Origin: Bubalus kerabau
Taxonomy: Eukaryota > Chordata > Mammalia > Artiodactyla > Bovidae
NCBI RefSeq assembly: GCF_029407905.1
Contig: NC_073628.1
Span: 88,594,501 to 88,658,500 of the forward strand
Length of the DNA: 64,000 nt
Direction: 5' to 3'
The notes under the pieces were generated by a model. It ran no database searches. It saw nothing but the letters and a program-made list of their open reading frames with translations, and was not told the origin of the DNA. Within the stretch, counting starts at the first letter, position 1. The number at the start of each line of letters is the position of its first letter. The position numbers were made by a program, and so were the translations under genes. This document shows, in pieces, positions 1 to 13,268 of this stretch.

Positions 1-202
1 TTAAAAGTAGGGCTCATATGCAGATTAACATTTGAAATACACTAGTTCAGATGATGAGCTTAAACAGTGGTCTTTTAGAGAATAGACAAGGTAACCCTTT
101 GGGAAGCAGGAAATTATTGGGACTTATATTTACTTTTAATTTCATAGTTTTTATTTCTGTTTAAGAGTGTGTTCTATGGTGTATACAGTCTATTACTACA
201 TT

Positions 203-232
203 GGTGTGTGTGTGTATATATATATATATATA
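203..232. repeat. (TG)n(TA)n microsatellite
   Basis: An alternating TG run passes directly into an alternating TA run. Confidence 0.95.
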
Positions 233-1751
233 AAATTTCTAACATCCATTTATTGAGCAAATGCTCAGAATTTTTCAGTGTTGGGGTATAGAACTCCAGA
301 CTTCTAGAAACCCATTAGTTTAGGAAATAGATATTATGATAGTTGTTAATAAGAGAAATAAATAAAAAAAAAAGAGAAAGTTTTAAAAAATTAACAAACA
401 TAAAGTAATATTTCTAATAATAGTAAAGGAAAGCTAAGAACACAGTTGTAGCAATAGAAAATGACTCAGTCATTTCTAATTATTTTCATCACTGGGAATC
501 AATAATGACATTACTTTCAGATTAAAGTTAGTATATTTCTATTTAAGATACTGTCAAGTAGAACATAAAAAGATAGGTTTTGAAAAAAAAGCTAATAAGT
601 TTTAAAATTCAGATTAATTTTATTCTAGTATAGTTTTGTTCAATTTATGTATATTTCACTTATAGTTTATTGATGTTTCTCTATTAAAAGATCTTTCAGT
701 GGGAGATTATATTGTAGTAGTTTAAAAACATGAACACTTGTAGGCAGACAGATCTGTACTAGCTGTACCAGATATAAGTACACTGAGTGAACACTAGATT
801 GCAGAAATAATTCAATAAAATATATGAGGCTTATTATTATAATGCTATCTTATGATAAAAGGTCTATAAATATTAGCTATGTTATTAACCTTATGAGGAG
901 TTTCCATGTATGAATCTCTACACTAGGTTTTGATAAATCCTGAAAAGTTCCTCAGCATTGAAAAGGTCAAATCTGAAACTCAAATGGAAGTTAAAGTGCA
1001 AGGAAATAGCCTGGCCACAACAACAGAAAGTCAAGAAGGAAGTCACTGTTGGCAGTTGAGACTCTTGAAAAGTAAACTGCTGGATGAAGAGGACCACAAA
1101 ACCTGGTGTATACCTGCTGTCCATAATAAGCATCCTTTTTTTCATTTTCAAAAACAGTCCCAATTTCAGTGACAAATTATATGGTTACACTATGGATAAA
1201 GAAAGCCAAGAATCTAAAGCAGGATTCATTTAAGGGAATAATGTCAGAATGTGACTGAGTAGATAATTCAGTCATTCTTAGTTTGTATAAACCAGAAAAC
1301 AAAGCTAAGGCCATAATTGTAGGGGAAAACAGGAGTCACTACATTATGTTGTGAATGCCAAAGAAAAAGTGCTGAGATTCTACTGGCTGTGGTTAAAGCT
1401 AGAGGTCAGATTCAGGCTAGCTAAAGTCAGGCTCTGGGGATACAAATGTCTGAAGAAAATGAAGTAGCCTGTGAGCATGAAGAAAACAAAGACCCAAAAT
1501 AGTCAGAATCAGGGCGTAAGAAGGACTTTGGGAGGATGGGAGGAGATTCAGACATCATATCAAGTTGCTCAGGAAAGCTTTGTCATCGGTTTTCTCCCTT
1601 TTAAAGTTGGGGTGTGTGGGATGGAAGTGGGGACTATCAGCTGTTGTCCCTCGGAATTTAATTGTTATTTGGGCCTGAAAACTTCAGTGTGGTTTCTTTC
1701 CTTTTTTACTCCCTCATTTGAGAGCTGGTTTATTTCACTAATTTTTTTTCT

Positions 1752-1985
1752 CAACCTTTATTCAGCATCTGCCATGTGCCCAGCTTTGTGTTAGGAGAGA
1801 GAGAGATTGAAATGGAAAAGACAGAGTTCTTCCCCTCAAGAACTAAGTTATATGGAAGCATGGAAATATACAAGTGAAAACATATGCATTAAAAATAGTA
1901 TGGTGGATGCTTTGATGAGCAAACTGTTCAAGTAAGGGTACCAATAGCTTCCATGAGGAGATCTCAGGTTAAATATCTTTTCCTC
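1752..1985. repeat. Old L2-like LINE remnant
   Basis: The pattern CTTTATTCAGCATCTGCCA, then TGTGCCCAGCTTTGTG, then a CCCCTCAAGAACT-like stretch resembles the 3' part of mammalian L2. It is strongly diverged, so the boundaries are approximate. Confidence 0.4.
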
Positions 1986-2264
1986 AGAGAAGTCTTTAAC
2001 TGTCCAATCTAAGGAAACACCCCTCTCCTCCCCTGTACTGTCAAATCAGCTTGTTTCGTTTTAATCATAAGCTCTATCAGCATTTGATAGTTTCCTGTTT
2101 ATTTATTTGCCTCTGTGCTCCCCTATAATACACACACAAACACACACATGTGCAAGAATATAAACTCCATGACTGTAGGAACCTAGTGCCTGGCATATAA
2201 AATGTCCTCAGTAAATACCGAATTTAATTGCCAACCAAGCTCGTTTTGAAACGTACAGGATTAA

Positions 2265-2462
2265 TCCCATAATAGGCATGGGGTCGCTAAGAGTCAGACA
2301 CGACTGAGCGACTTCACTGTCACTTCTCATTTTCATGCATTGGAGAAGGAAATGGCAACCCACTCCAGTGTTCTTGCCTGGAGAATCCCAGGGACGGGGG
2401 AGCCTGGTGGGCTACCGTCTGTGGGGTTGCACAGAGTCGGACACGACTTAGCAGCAGGCATG
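2265..2462 (+). repeat. Bov-A-type SINE (BOV-A2/Bov-tA related)
   Basis: It contains GAGAAGGAAATGGCAACCC, CTTGCCTGGAGAATCCCAG, GAGCCTGGTGGGCTAC and GAGTCGGACACGACTTAGC, the hallmark blocks of ruminant Bov-A SINEs. It is preceded by a partial second unit (AGTCAGACACGACTGAGCG), as in the dimeric BOV-A2. Confidence 0.9.
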
Positions 2463-4969
2463 GTCAAGGAGAGTTTTTCAAAAACATGGAGCAATCTTTT
2501 CAAAAGCCCAGGAGGGTAGAGGCCTTGTTCAGAGGACCGCAGTTACTTTCAGAGAGATGAGATTGGACTAGACATTGATGACCTCTCCATATTGTATTAA
2601 GGACTTTAGTGTTTTTGTTTTTGTTTTAATGCTGAATGCAGTTGTGAATCATTGAACACTTTTAAATCTGTCAGTGACATGCAAATCATTGTCATAAGTG
2701 TAAAGAATGGATTGAAACTTGGAAAGGCTGGAAGCAGAGAAGGTGATTAAAAAGCTACTGACATGTCCAGTAGTCAGTTAAATATAAATGTCTGGATCTT
2801 AGGTAAGAAGAGATCTGGGCTAAAATAACATTTCTGGAATTGCAAGAGGGTAGCTGTGAATGCAAAATAGAGATGAGATCACCTGGAAAGAGTGTATAAA
2901 AGTGAGAAGAGGCAAAGTATGAAATTCTTAGAAACACCAGTATAGGTGGACAAAGGAATAAGAGTGAATAAAGGAGGATCAAACATAGGAGTAAGAGAAA
3001 ACCAAAAGAACAATAGCACCTTGGAATCAAAGACAGAATAATAAAAGTGAGTAAGCAGCAGTTTCACATGATACACTGACATTAAATATGCTAAGCGCTA
3101 GAATGCCTTTTCAGTTTTTCTGCAAAATACATTGTATTTCTGCGTCTAGAGACGATAAGCAGAACATACTTGCCTTGCAACTCAGGAGAAGTTGCATACT
3201 GCTAAAGTAGGATCTGTTTAAAGAGATGATCAAGCTATTATGCCATTATCTTTTTCTGTGTCGTTGTACTGTTATGTAATTCAAGGGCACTGAGATATCT
3301 CTGCCCCAACCTCCAAGTTACGGGATTACAGCATTTTGGTTTATACTTCTGTGTTGTGTGTTTGTCAGTAGATAAAACTTATTGTATGCTCTGTCCCCAA
3401 ATTTACTTTTTATAATATTAACGCAAATGTCTGTTATTCATAAAGAACTCTTAAGTTTTACATCTAAGCTTACATGGAGATGTGCTATAATAAGAAAGTG
3501 CTGTTAACTGCCTGGATTAAAGGTAATTATCTTCCGCTGCAATGATAGCCTCCCCTAGACCTCCCTCCTTTGACTTCCCTATAATAACCTAGAGAACCCA
3601 TCATAGTACCAGTTTCTTTTCCCCACTCCTTCGTCCAAAACACTGCTAAGGGAAGAGAAGGATACTGTCAGGGCTACTTCATAGACTTTAAGCTAAATGA
3701 GAAAGACTTGTAGTGAAAACAGAAAGCCAAATATTAAATGAAAAGAAAAAATACTGGTCTTTGTAGAGGTCTTGAGATTCTTTTGAAAAAAGTATTTTTC
3801 TTCTCCACAAATTTCATACCATAGACCAGTTCTACCAGATACTTCTTTACTGAGTTTTGATTCCCCCAGTGCCTCTTATTAGCATATTCTCTCCCTTCCT
3901 GGGGTCTCGTATCTATCAGTGCTGATTCTGTAGGCAACAGGTGGTAGGGAAGAATCCAGAACCAGGAGAACTATACAGGACTGGAAACACAAAATGAGGA
4001 ACATCGACAGCAGTGAGACATCCCAAAGGAAGTCAGTGCTGAGAACCTGGATCCAGGTATAAGCAATTTGGAATGAAGATATTCCAAACTCTCTGACATT
4101 CACAGCAAGATTCTAGACTAGGTTCAAGTCAGAGTCAGGGAACTGTGATAAAGCAGAGTCAAAATCTAGGTAAAGAGAGCCTGTTAGAACACAGAGGAGG
4201 GAGGTATGTGCAGAGTCCACTCATATACCCAGTCAGGTATCTGGAACTAAAGGAAAAGAGATCAGATAAGAGCCTTGAGTAGTAGAAGAGGACCTTGATA
4301 ATAGAGGCTGCATTTGGAATTTGACTTAATATTTTTTTTCTAATTCCTATCAATCCAGAAATAATCTGAGTTAATAATTAGGGCTGAAGCAAAGTGGTTA
4401 AGTGGTTCTTAACAGGTAAATTCTGACAGCTTGATTTTTTTTCTTTTATGTTAATCTTCTTTCCTGCTGTCTCTTCACTGAACAATTTAAAAAAATTTTT
4501 TGTATCAGGAGAATTCAGTTTTGGTCACTCTGTTGATGCTCCTCTCCCCTTTTTAACACTCCATGTCCTTCTTAGGTACAGGAAACTCTTTACTGCTGTA
4601 TTAATCCCCAAAGATTCATAAGGAAACCCTCACGTTTTTTTCAGTTAAAAGCTTAAGATTTATTAGGTTTGCCCCGATTTTCCTTTCTCTACTATTGTAA
4701 GAGATCTTATTTATTTTCCTGGTTTTTAGGGGCTTTTCACTTACTGTGCCCTAGTCTAATGAGCTCTTCCCTGTGTGGTTTTTTGGTTTAGTTTTGCATG
4801 CCTACCTCCTTATAATTTACTTTCAGAGGCCTCTTTAACCACTCTATCTATAAAATAGCCCCAGCATTACCCTCTTATAATACTACTGTGATTTCTTTAT
4901 AGAACTTACCTCTAGCTAGTTTATTTTCTCTCTATCCTTTCTAGAATGATCTCATTTGTATTCATCATG

Positions 4970-5045
4970 TTTGTATTTCTTGTGCCTAGAACAGTTCCTG
5001 GTATGTAGTAGACACTCAGTAATTATCTTTTGAATGGATAAATGA
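4970..5045. repeat. L2-like 3' end remnant
   Basis: GTGCCTAGAACAGTTCCTGG followed by GTAGTAGACACTCAGTAA and TTTTGAATGGATAAATGA matches the well-known L2 terminal pattern (in the antisense sense) at modest identity. Confidence 0.45.
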
Positions 5046-5744
5046 GAAAGAAAAAATATTGACTTGATTTTTATGTTTATCTATCTATATGTGGTTAGCT
5101 ATGTATTAGCTAATTTATTTCAGTGAATTTATAGATTGATTAAATGCAATGAGGTCTCTACAAACAGATTTTCCTATATTTTATGTACTGAAATTTGTTT
5201 ATTTGATTCCAAAATAACTTATTGAAATGTGTAATTTAAAACCTGTGTTTTGTAAGTTTTTCTTTGTAATAAGAAATATGAAAGCTGCAAAAGACTTGGT
5301 TGCATCCGAAGAAATGTGTAAGTTTCAGGGGGATTGCTTTGATTAATAGAAATCTAGAAATACTTTTTAGTTTCTGTTAATACCCACTTAAGCACTTAAT
5401 GCTTAAAAATCTGTTTGGCAAAAAAAGCATAAGATGGTAATTGATGAGCAGCAAGATTTAGGCATGAAAGAAAAGAATGCATGACAATGAATTAAGCCAT
5501 AAAAAGGAGAGAAACTGGACATTTTAACTATAGAAGCATTAGATAAAAACTGAATGTGATTTCAGTATACAAAAGGAGGAACTAATAGAAAGAGAATGCT
5601 AAACAGTGATAAAAAAGGAAAAGAAGGAGGCTGTAAGAGTCCAAAAGAATAGGAAGAATCAAGGATGTAGGATAGGTTCTGGGAAAGGACAGAGATTTAC
5701 CCAGACAGATGAAAAGGAAGAAGGTAAGGTCAGATGGTGCCTTT

Positions 5745-7195
5745 GAGTTCAGTTCAGTCACTCAGTCGTGTTTGACTCTTTGTGACTCCATGAACCACAG
5801 CATGCCAGGCTTCCCTGTCCATCACCAACTGCCAGAGTCCACCCAAACCCATGTCCATTGAGTCAGTGATGCCATCCAACCATCTCATCCTCTGTCGTCC
5901 CCTTCTCCTCCTGCCCTCAATCTTTCCCAGCATCAGGGTCTTTTCAAAGGAGTCAGTTCTTTGCATCAGGTGGCTAAAGTATTGGAGTTTCAGCTTCAAC
6001 ATCAGTCCTTCCAATGAACACCCAGGACTGATCTCCTTTAGGATGGACTGGTTAGATCTCCTTGCAGTCCAAGGAACTCTCAAGAGCCTTCTCCATCACC
6101 ACAGTTCAAAAGCATCAATTCACAAAAGCATCAATTCTTCAGTGCTTGGCTTTCTTTATAGTCCAACTCTCACATCCATACATGACCACTGGAAAAAACA
6201 GAGCCTTGACTAGACGGACCTTTGTTGGCAAAGTAATGTCTCTGCTTTTTAATATGCTATCTAGGTTGGTCATAACTTTTCTTCCAAGGAGTAAGCGTCT
6301 TTTAATTTCATGGCTGCAGTCACCATCTGCAGTGATTCTGGAGCCCCAAAAAATAAAGTCTGACACTGTTTCCACTGTTTCCCCATCTATTTCCCATGAA
6401 GTGATGGGACCAGATGCCATGATCTTCGTTTTCTGAATGTTGAGCTTTAAGCCAACCTTTTCACTCTCCTCTTTCACTTTCATCAAGAGGCTTTTTAGTT
6501 CCTCTTCACTTTCTGCCATAAGGGTGGTGTCATCTGCATATCTGAGGTTATTGATATTTCTCCCGGCAATCTTGATTCCAGCTTGTGCTTCTTCCAGTCC
6601 AGCGTTTCTCATGATGTACTCTGCATATAAGTTAAATAAGCAGGGTGACAATATACAGCCTTGACGAACTCCTTTTCCTATTTGGAACCAGTCTGTTCCA
6701 TGTCCAGTTCTAACTGTTGCTTCTTGACCTGCATATGGGTTTCTCAAGAGGCAGGTCAGGTGGTCTGGTATTCCCATTTCTTTCAGAATTTTCCACAGTT
6801 TATTGTGATCCACACAGTCAAAGGCATAGTCAACAAACAAATGTTTTTCTGGAACTCTCTTGCTTTTTCCATGATCCAGCGGATGTTTGCAATTTGATCT
6901 CTGGTTCCTCTGCCTTTTCTAAAACCAGCTTGAACATCTGGAAGTTCACGGTTCACGTATTGCTGAAGCCTGGCTTGGAGAATTTTGAGCATTACTTTAC
7001 TAGCGTGTGAGATGAGTGCAATTGTGCGGTAGTTTGAGCATTCTTTGGCATTGCCTTTCTTTGGGATTGGAATGAAAACTGACCTTTTCCAGTCCTGTGG
7101 CCACTGCTGAGTTTTCCAAATTTGCTGGCATATTGAGTGCAGCACTTACACAGCATCATCTTTCAGGATTTGAAATAGCTCAACTGGAATTCCAT
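5745..7195 (-). mobile_element. BovB LINE, 5'-truncated
   Basis: The minus strand reads the C-terminal half of the BovB (RTE clade) reverse transcriptase and the 3' end. Visible blocks include AGFRKGRGTRDQIANIRW, GVRQGCILSPCLFNLYAEY (RT motif B), LRYADDTTLMAESEEELKSL (motif C with YADD) and the terminal GRQRMRWLDGITDSMDMGLG. The coding frame is broken into pieces (7145-6783, 6840-6139, 6083-5754), so it is inactive. The palm motif A region is damaged (FVDYAFDCVDHNKLW). The + end of the copy ends in CCAACTGGAATTCCATCACC, where a SINE piece begins. Confidence 0.95.
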
Positions 7196-7199
7196 CACC

Positions 7200-7320
7200 T
7201 CCATGAGTAGGAGGTGACAACCCACTCCAATATTCTTTCCAGGTTAGTCCCATGGAAGAGGAACCTGGTGGGCTACAGTCCAGGGGGTCACAAAAAGTTG
7301 CACACAACTGAGCACCTGAG
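7200..7320 (+). repeat. Bov-A SINE fragment
   Basis: GACAACCCACTCCAATATTC, GAACCTGGTGGGCTACAGTC and GCACACAACTGAGCACCTGA are Bov-A blocks on the + strand. It abuts the BovB copy directly. Confidence 0.8.
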
Positions 7321-10300
7321 CTTATATATAGTCTGTTTGTTTATTTTTTAAATGCCCTATGGTGGTGAACCCAGCAACCTACAAATAATGTTACCATACC
7401 TCAGTAGCAGGTTGTTAAGACTATTTAAAGTAGCCAATGCAAAATAGCTGTGAAATCCCAACATGAGATGCTACATATCACGTGTACATATTCAAAGGAA
7501 AAGATTGAGAACATGTTCCCTAATTCTGTCTTCTTACCCTAAACCTAGAGGCTCCTAGAGGAGTCACAGGTCACTCCCCCATATAGAGATGCATCTGTCT
7601 GGATCAAGGGAATTATAGGGAAGAATACATGAAAACACTCCCAGCCCCTAAGGTACATAAATAATTTTTAAACTGCCAGTACCACAGAGCACAGAGAGTA
7701 CAAATGGAAAAAGACATTTTCTGTTCCCATACCACTCCTGCTCCTTCCCCATGCCCTTTGGAAAAATTAAAAACTGACAAACTTAGGAGGAGGATTCTAC
7801 TTAGGAAATACAAAAGTTGGACAGATATCTGCTCTTTCTTTTTTTCTCCCTTTAGACTTCTAATCTAAAAGAGTTTCTAGCTGAATGAGAGGCACCCTGA
7901 TGTTGTACTTTATCAGGTTTGGGGGTTTAATTGAGCCCTGCGTAGTGGGGAAGAGAAAAGATTCATGCGCCTAGGTTAGCATAGTGTGTTTGTAATATCA
8001 CTGAGCTGTCTAGGAGGAGAAAGTACAGATAGGGTGAGTAACGGTTTGCAGTTAGTGATTTCAGTGACGATCACCTGGGGACAAAATCTAGAATGAAAAG
8101 ATGAGAAAATCTAGCAAGCTTGGTCTCTGCTTTGAGGAGCCTTCAAGTGTTTAAGTTATTGTATGCATGTCAGATTGTATGTACTTTTTTAGATGTGAAA
8201 AGTACTACAGCTTTAAAGTACACAGAGTATAGCCGTTTCTGTCTTCTTTGTTTTCACATGAAAGTTGTAGATTTTTTATACTGAGACATAAAAATGACAA
8301 TTTAGATTTCAAGCTGAACTAGTTATTAGTATCATTAATTTTGCAAAACACTATCAAAAGTATAGGTATGAACTTTGAAGGCTTCCTTGCTCATACAGCA
8401 AGCACTACTTCAGGCCGTATTGTTTGGAAAATATCAATCAATTGCTACTTCTCTGACAGATATATGTATAACTGTTAATATCTCTGATGTTTTAAGAGGA
8501 ATCTGTAGGACTACAGTTTCTATACAGCTTCAGTCCCCTTCCCTAAAAACATTAGTTCTCTCTGTGTGTGTCTTTCATTATTATTTCAAAATAGCGTCAG
8601 AAGCAATTTGAAGAGATTTATTAGATTCGGAACTGCTGATGCTTAGATATTTAAGGAAATCAAAGTTTTGGAAGTCCATTTCGAGTATGGATTAGAATTA
8701 AATATCATCAAATCAGAAATTAACTGAAGGTAAATTTTATATTAACGTGCCAGAGAGATACAACATACAAGTAATCACATGTGATTATTTTTATCTTTTT
8801 CTCAGAAACTTGAGTTGTAATTTTTTGTGTGTGATTATGCAAATAAGGAAATAAGCTTCAGTAAATGTGGAGTTCAGTGACTTGAGTTAGAGATAATTTT
8901 AAAATTTTAAGGTAGTCATGCATAACTTAGTAGTTCTGGTTTCTTCTTTACAAGTGGAGTTGAAGGCAGAGCACATGGAAAGATATATTTAGTATGTCTT
9001 ATTGCTATTGTTAAACTTACTAATTCTGCTGTTTGGCAAAATGAAATGGGTTTGTTTTTTCCTTTCTGTATACTAAAAAAATTCATATTTGATTTAATAG
9101 TCAAAGAATAATACCCAGTTTTCTCTTAAAGCAAAGAATATTTGAATATTGAGTGGTTCAACAGAATATTAAATCATAATTCTTGAGAACTGTACAGTTA
9201 CATTTGAATTAAATATTAAGTAATGACATCTAGTGGTAACATTTCCAAGTTCAGTGAATTTTGCAAATTTGATATTTGCTTTACTAAATGTAGACTTCAG
9301 AATTTATCAGCTATCATTAAAAAGTACCATATCATTAAAAAGTTTTCTAGAAAATAGTTTAACTTAAAGATTTTTTCCATTTTTGTAGAAAATGAAGGCT
9401 CTTTGATTTTATTCTAAAGCTCTCTTCTACAAAGTGCTAATTCAAGCACATGTTACCATTCTTCATTTTAATAATTAGAACCACAACTAATACCTATAAA
9501 TAATAACCATTGGCAACCAAGTAGACTTAAGAGTAAAACAGTGTTAAAGTTTATATAGTTATAAACTTTTCCCAGTTAATTCAAAGCCTTAGTCATGCCA
9601 ATAAATAAGACTCAGGTAACTGCCCTTTAAAGGTACATGATTGATTGTTGGTCTCTGTGTTTAGAATATTTCAGAAGTGTTGACTACAGACAGTCTTCTT
9701 ACTGAAAATGCTAACCTGTGTGAACAGACTCAGGAATCTGCATTTCAAACAAAGGCCTTTAAGTTTAAAAATTATGTTGTACTCTATACAAAGTTTAAGA
9801 ATTATAGTATATTTTATACAAAGATCATACAATAAAATCTGTTATTTAGTACCTGAGAAAATTACATGTATAAATTTAATTCATGTATGTAAATATTAAG
9901 CACTTGTTAGAGAAGGAACAGATAAAATCAACCATAAGCTTTAAGCTTCCAGCATGCTTCTCAAAGGCAGAGAGAAGCTGAAGTGGTGTGGTACTCGATC
10001 CTAACACTTGGCATCTTAAAATGCTTAACATTATTAACATCTTTTAACAAAGCAAATGTAATATCCTGAATATCTCTTATTTATTATCAAATGGTACATT
10101 TGCTAAATGTTTAAAAAGGTTAGTTACATTTACATGAGGTACCACTGCCCTGTTTTCATCTCCAGCTGTTACTCCTATTGGATGTTACCCTATCATTAAA
10201 CAAGTTTCCCTCATTATTGAACTTACCTATGAAATTAACTTAAAATACTATTTTTTGCCTCTGAAGTTACTGATAATGCTCACATACTAATCTGCTACTC

Positions 10301-10335
10301 AGAATCTCATTTATAAAATAATTTTCTCCTCCTAG

Positions 10336-10485
10336 GTATTTGGAGTAGATGACAATCAAGATTATAATAGGCCTATTATCAATGAAAAGCATAAAGATCT
10401 GATAAAAGATTGGGCTCTCAGTTCTGCTGCAGTAGTACTGGAAGAAAGAAAACCAATGAGTACACCTGGATTTCACAACTCAGAG
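10336..10485 (+). CDS. CEP170: CEP170 coding exon (first in window, VFGVDD...)
   Basis: This 150-nt exon (50 codons) starts and ends in phase 0. It begins VFGVDDNQDYNRP and contains the DLIKDWALSS stretch that I recognise from CEP170. The acceptor is a pyrimidine run ending in CCTAG and the donor is GAG|GTATAC. The region precedes the Ser/Arg-rich central part of the protein and contains no catalytic motif. The next upstream exon was not found in bases 1-10335, so the upstream intron is at least 10.3 kb long. Confidence 0.96.
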
Positions 10486-10518
10486 GTATACACATCTTCC
10501 TCACATTTTTTACATGCG

Positions 10519-10612
10519 CAAAATATAAATTTTTTTTTTTTTTTTAATTTTATTTTATTTTTAAACTTAACATAACTGTATTAGATTTGCCAAATATCAA
10601 AATGAATCCGCC
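10519..10612 (-). mobile_element. Ruminant L1 3' end, short fragment
   Basis: A T run followed by AATTTTATTTTATTTTTAAA and CCAAATATCAAAATGAATCC is the reverse complement of the ruminant L1 3' terminus. The same sequence recurs in the longer copy at 29759. It is about 95 bp long and severely 5'-truncated. Confidence 0.8.
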
Positions 10613-10629
10613 ATATCATTTGTTAATTA

Positions 10630-10858
10630 CAGCTGACCCCTGAACCACAAGGGTTTGAACTGCGCAGTTCCACTGTCACACAGATTTGTTTTTTCACTAA
10701 ATACATACTACAGTAGTACACGATCCATGGTTGAATCCAAGGATTGGGAACCATGGATACAGAGGGCCACCTGCAAAATTATACATGGAGTTTTGACTTC
10801 ACATTGAGTTGGAGCTCTTATTCCCCCTCGGCCCCCACTTTTTTCCAAGGGTCAGCTG
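10630..10858. mobile_element. Tigger-like (pogo/Tc1-mariner) non-autonomous DNA transposon
   Basis: The 229-bp element has terminal inverted repeats CAGCTGACCC and GGGTCAGCTG and is flanked on both sides by TA, the target duplication of this superfamily. Its interior carries the typical GAACTGCGCAGTTCCACT and GATCCATGGTTGAATCCAAG / GGAACCATGGATAC palindromic arrangement. There is no transposase. Confidence 0.85.
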
Positions 10859-10990
10859 TATATTATTTTAAGCAGTTAATATATCCTCTTGTAAAACACC
10901 GTAATATTTTTTTTGTCAGTCAGTGAGAATGTTATATTTCAGTTAGAAGTTAATGAGCTATATGCTCACTATCTCTGACATTGAGATAAA

Positions 10991-11022
10991 GTGTGTGTGT
11001 ATATATATACACACACACACAC
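10991..11022. repeat. Palindromic (GT)n(AT)n(AC)n microsatellite
   Basis: GT dinucleotides pass into AT and then AC, so the tract is its own reverse complement. Confidence 0.95.
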
Positions 11023-11176
11023 TACATACACTTACTAGAAGGTCATGTATTTGGAATGGAAAGATCTATCATGCAAGGTTGTGCCTGATACATACAACTT
11101 AAAAACCTAAAGAAATACCCTTGTAGTGCATCCCAGGATGCAACTAGAAAGGGTGGCTTGATTGATAGTTACGGAG

Positions 11177-11365
11177 TCAGTGTAGCATAGTAGAGCCTCT
11201 TAAGACCTGAGTACAAATCCTAGAACTGCCGTGTCTAACAGGGTACCTTTGAATCAGTCATTTCCTCTCCTCATCTTCAGTTTTCTTATCTATGCAAGTG
11301 GTATTTTTCTAAAACCCATTTACAGGGAAGGATATGAAGGATTGAAAGTACCCAGCAGAGTAATT
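11177..11365 (+). repeat. MIR SINE
   Basis: The order of blocks (TAGCATAGTAGAGCC; GAGTACAAATCCTAGAACTG; CAGTCATTTCCTCTCC; CATCTTCAGTTTTCTTATCT; AAGGATATGAAGGATTGAAA) follows the MIR consensus from the tRNA-like head into the core. Confidence 0.7.
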
Positions 11366-13268
11366 GTCTTAGATTTCTGCAGTCAACAAATGTTTATCCC
11401 TTTACTAGAAATGTTATTAGAATTTCATTGTACACTAATATATTGAAAGAAATGTAAAAAAAATATGACTGAGAAGTATTATAATTTATTCAACTGACAA
11501 GATCTAACATTCAGTGGAAGCTTTCTGCGTATCATTTTACAAATAATGAAACTGAAGTATGTAGAAATTAACTTGGTCAAGGTCTTAAAACTCATACCTT
11601 GTGAGGCCACAATTTGAACCTTAAAGAGCTTTGATGTGTTAACCCTTTCTCTTATTCATTATATTACCTTTCTAAAAATGAGTTAATTTAAAATATACAA
11701 ATAGTAAATATATATTAAATATAAATTAAATCCTAAAGTATAAATAAAACAAAATATAAATGAAGTATTTGTGTGAAATGTATTCTTTTTAGTCAACTAA
11801 ATTCAGATATATATATTTGCTTATTAATATACAATTTTTCCCTTTATGGTCTGCTATTTCCTGAAAACTGTCAAAACAATTTTATTTTGATGTTTTTCAA
11901 GATGCTTAATTTACTTATTGAAAGCAAGTGATACTTATTCAAAGCAGTGTTTGGTATTCTGATTAATTTAGAAAGGGTGCTGGTGGTTGTGAACTTGTTG
12001 GACTCCCTCTTCTCCTCTTTATCCCCTCAGCCCATGCCAAGTAAATTTATATATAGCCCAAGTATGTACCTGCCTTTGAAGGAACCACCTAAACTAGCCA
12101 TTAGAACAGTCTTCACAGAATGGATCTACATACATGTGTGTCTTTGAAACCCATTCTGTTGTGGGTATTCCTAGAATGATGTGAATGGCTCTGGTACCTC
12201 CTTCAGTCTCAGAACTGTGAACAACTCCCACAAAATCTTGGCGGGAATTCAAAGATTCAGCAGGCTTTGGTATCTTTAGGCTTTATTGTATGTATGTCAC
12301 TTGTATGCAACTTACTATTTTAATCCATTATTTTTGAAATCATATAGTATATAGTCTTATGAAATATTTATCAGTTTTTAGACTGTCATTTGACACTTTT
12401 AATAAAATGCTTTCTGAAATAATTCAGAATAAAATTTGATCAGACCTTTCAATTCTTAGTTATCATTACAGATTCAGTACTGAGCATCGACTTAAATTTC
12501 TAGTGAGGAAACATTTTTTTCTATACACCTAGATCTTCCATCTTAAATACATAGACTGACCTGGGCTTAAGAATTATCAATATATAATCCATATGTATGG
12601 AACCATATCATGAATTAAATTCTGTTTCACACTTGACTAATCATTTGCCTTAAAGACAGATCTAGATGGGAGAGGTCTATGTTCAGACTGGTTATACAAA
12701 AATTCTTAAAGATTTGAGTGATTTCTAGCTTCTTCTGGAAATACATATTGTAGAAAGAAACCTAAAGCTTTGGGCTTGTGTTTGAAATCCCTGAAGACAT
12801 GACCTGGCAGATTTGAATATGCCCTGAGAGTGTGGAACCAGTCTGATTTATGGAAACATTTAAAGGACTGAAGAACAACTTAGAAATAGGTCTTAGACTC
12901 TCTGTTCTACAGAATGGAGTAGAACTAACTTTTCTGTGGTAGCCATGAAGCTATTGTAGTACACCTGAGTTTATTTAGCAGCAGTAAATTTTAAGCTCTA
13001 AGAGTCTATTTTAGTACCATTGTTAGTGCTTAATAAGTACAGAAAATTTTACTACATTCACAGTAATAACCTTGTAGTTAAAAGAGATGCATGCCCTAGA
13101 AAATCTTTATATATAAGGAAATATAACAAATGATAGTATATCAATGTGAGGTTTAAATATTGCTTTATATGATATGTTAAAAGGAATTTAATGACTAAAT
13201 GAAATCTCTGAACATGAGAACAGACTTGACAGACTAGATCATTTCATTCTTTTATTTCTCTCCTTTAG

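Larger units (their letters stand above)
1..10335 (+). other. CEP170: CEP170 intron (partial, 3' end)
   Basis: No exon could be supported in these 10.3 kb. The sequence is AT-rich with a (TG)n(TA)n repeat, L2-like remains, a Bov-tA-type SINE, a 1.45-kb BovB fragment with an attached SINE piece, and otherwise unique sequence. Short open frames such as those at 930-1172 and 1471-1794 resemble nothing known and lack coding character. Confidence 0.85.
10486..13268 (+). other. CEP170: CEP170 intron
   Basis: A 2.8-kb GT..AG intron. It holds an L1 3'-end scrap, a Tigger-like element, a palindromic TG/TA/CA repeat and a MIR. The stretch 11370-13268 is AT-rich and otherwise unremarkable. Confidence 0.9.

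Noticed and set aside
930..1172. Overlapping open frames on both strands near 0.9-1.2 kb
   Set aside because: The translations resemble no known protein, there are no flanking splice sites matching CEP170, and open frames of this length are expected by chance.
5274..5317. Exon-like stretch with an AAG acceptor and a strong GTGTAAGT donor
   Set aside because: To join the next CEP170 exon it would have to end in phase 0, and that frame contains a TGA right at its start. I recognise no CEP170 sequence in it.
6139..6840. Long minus-strand frame with reverse transcriptase motifs, as a host gene
   Set aside because: It is BovB LINE sequence: the same motifs recur in the copies at 30545, 38162 and 57205.
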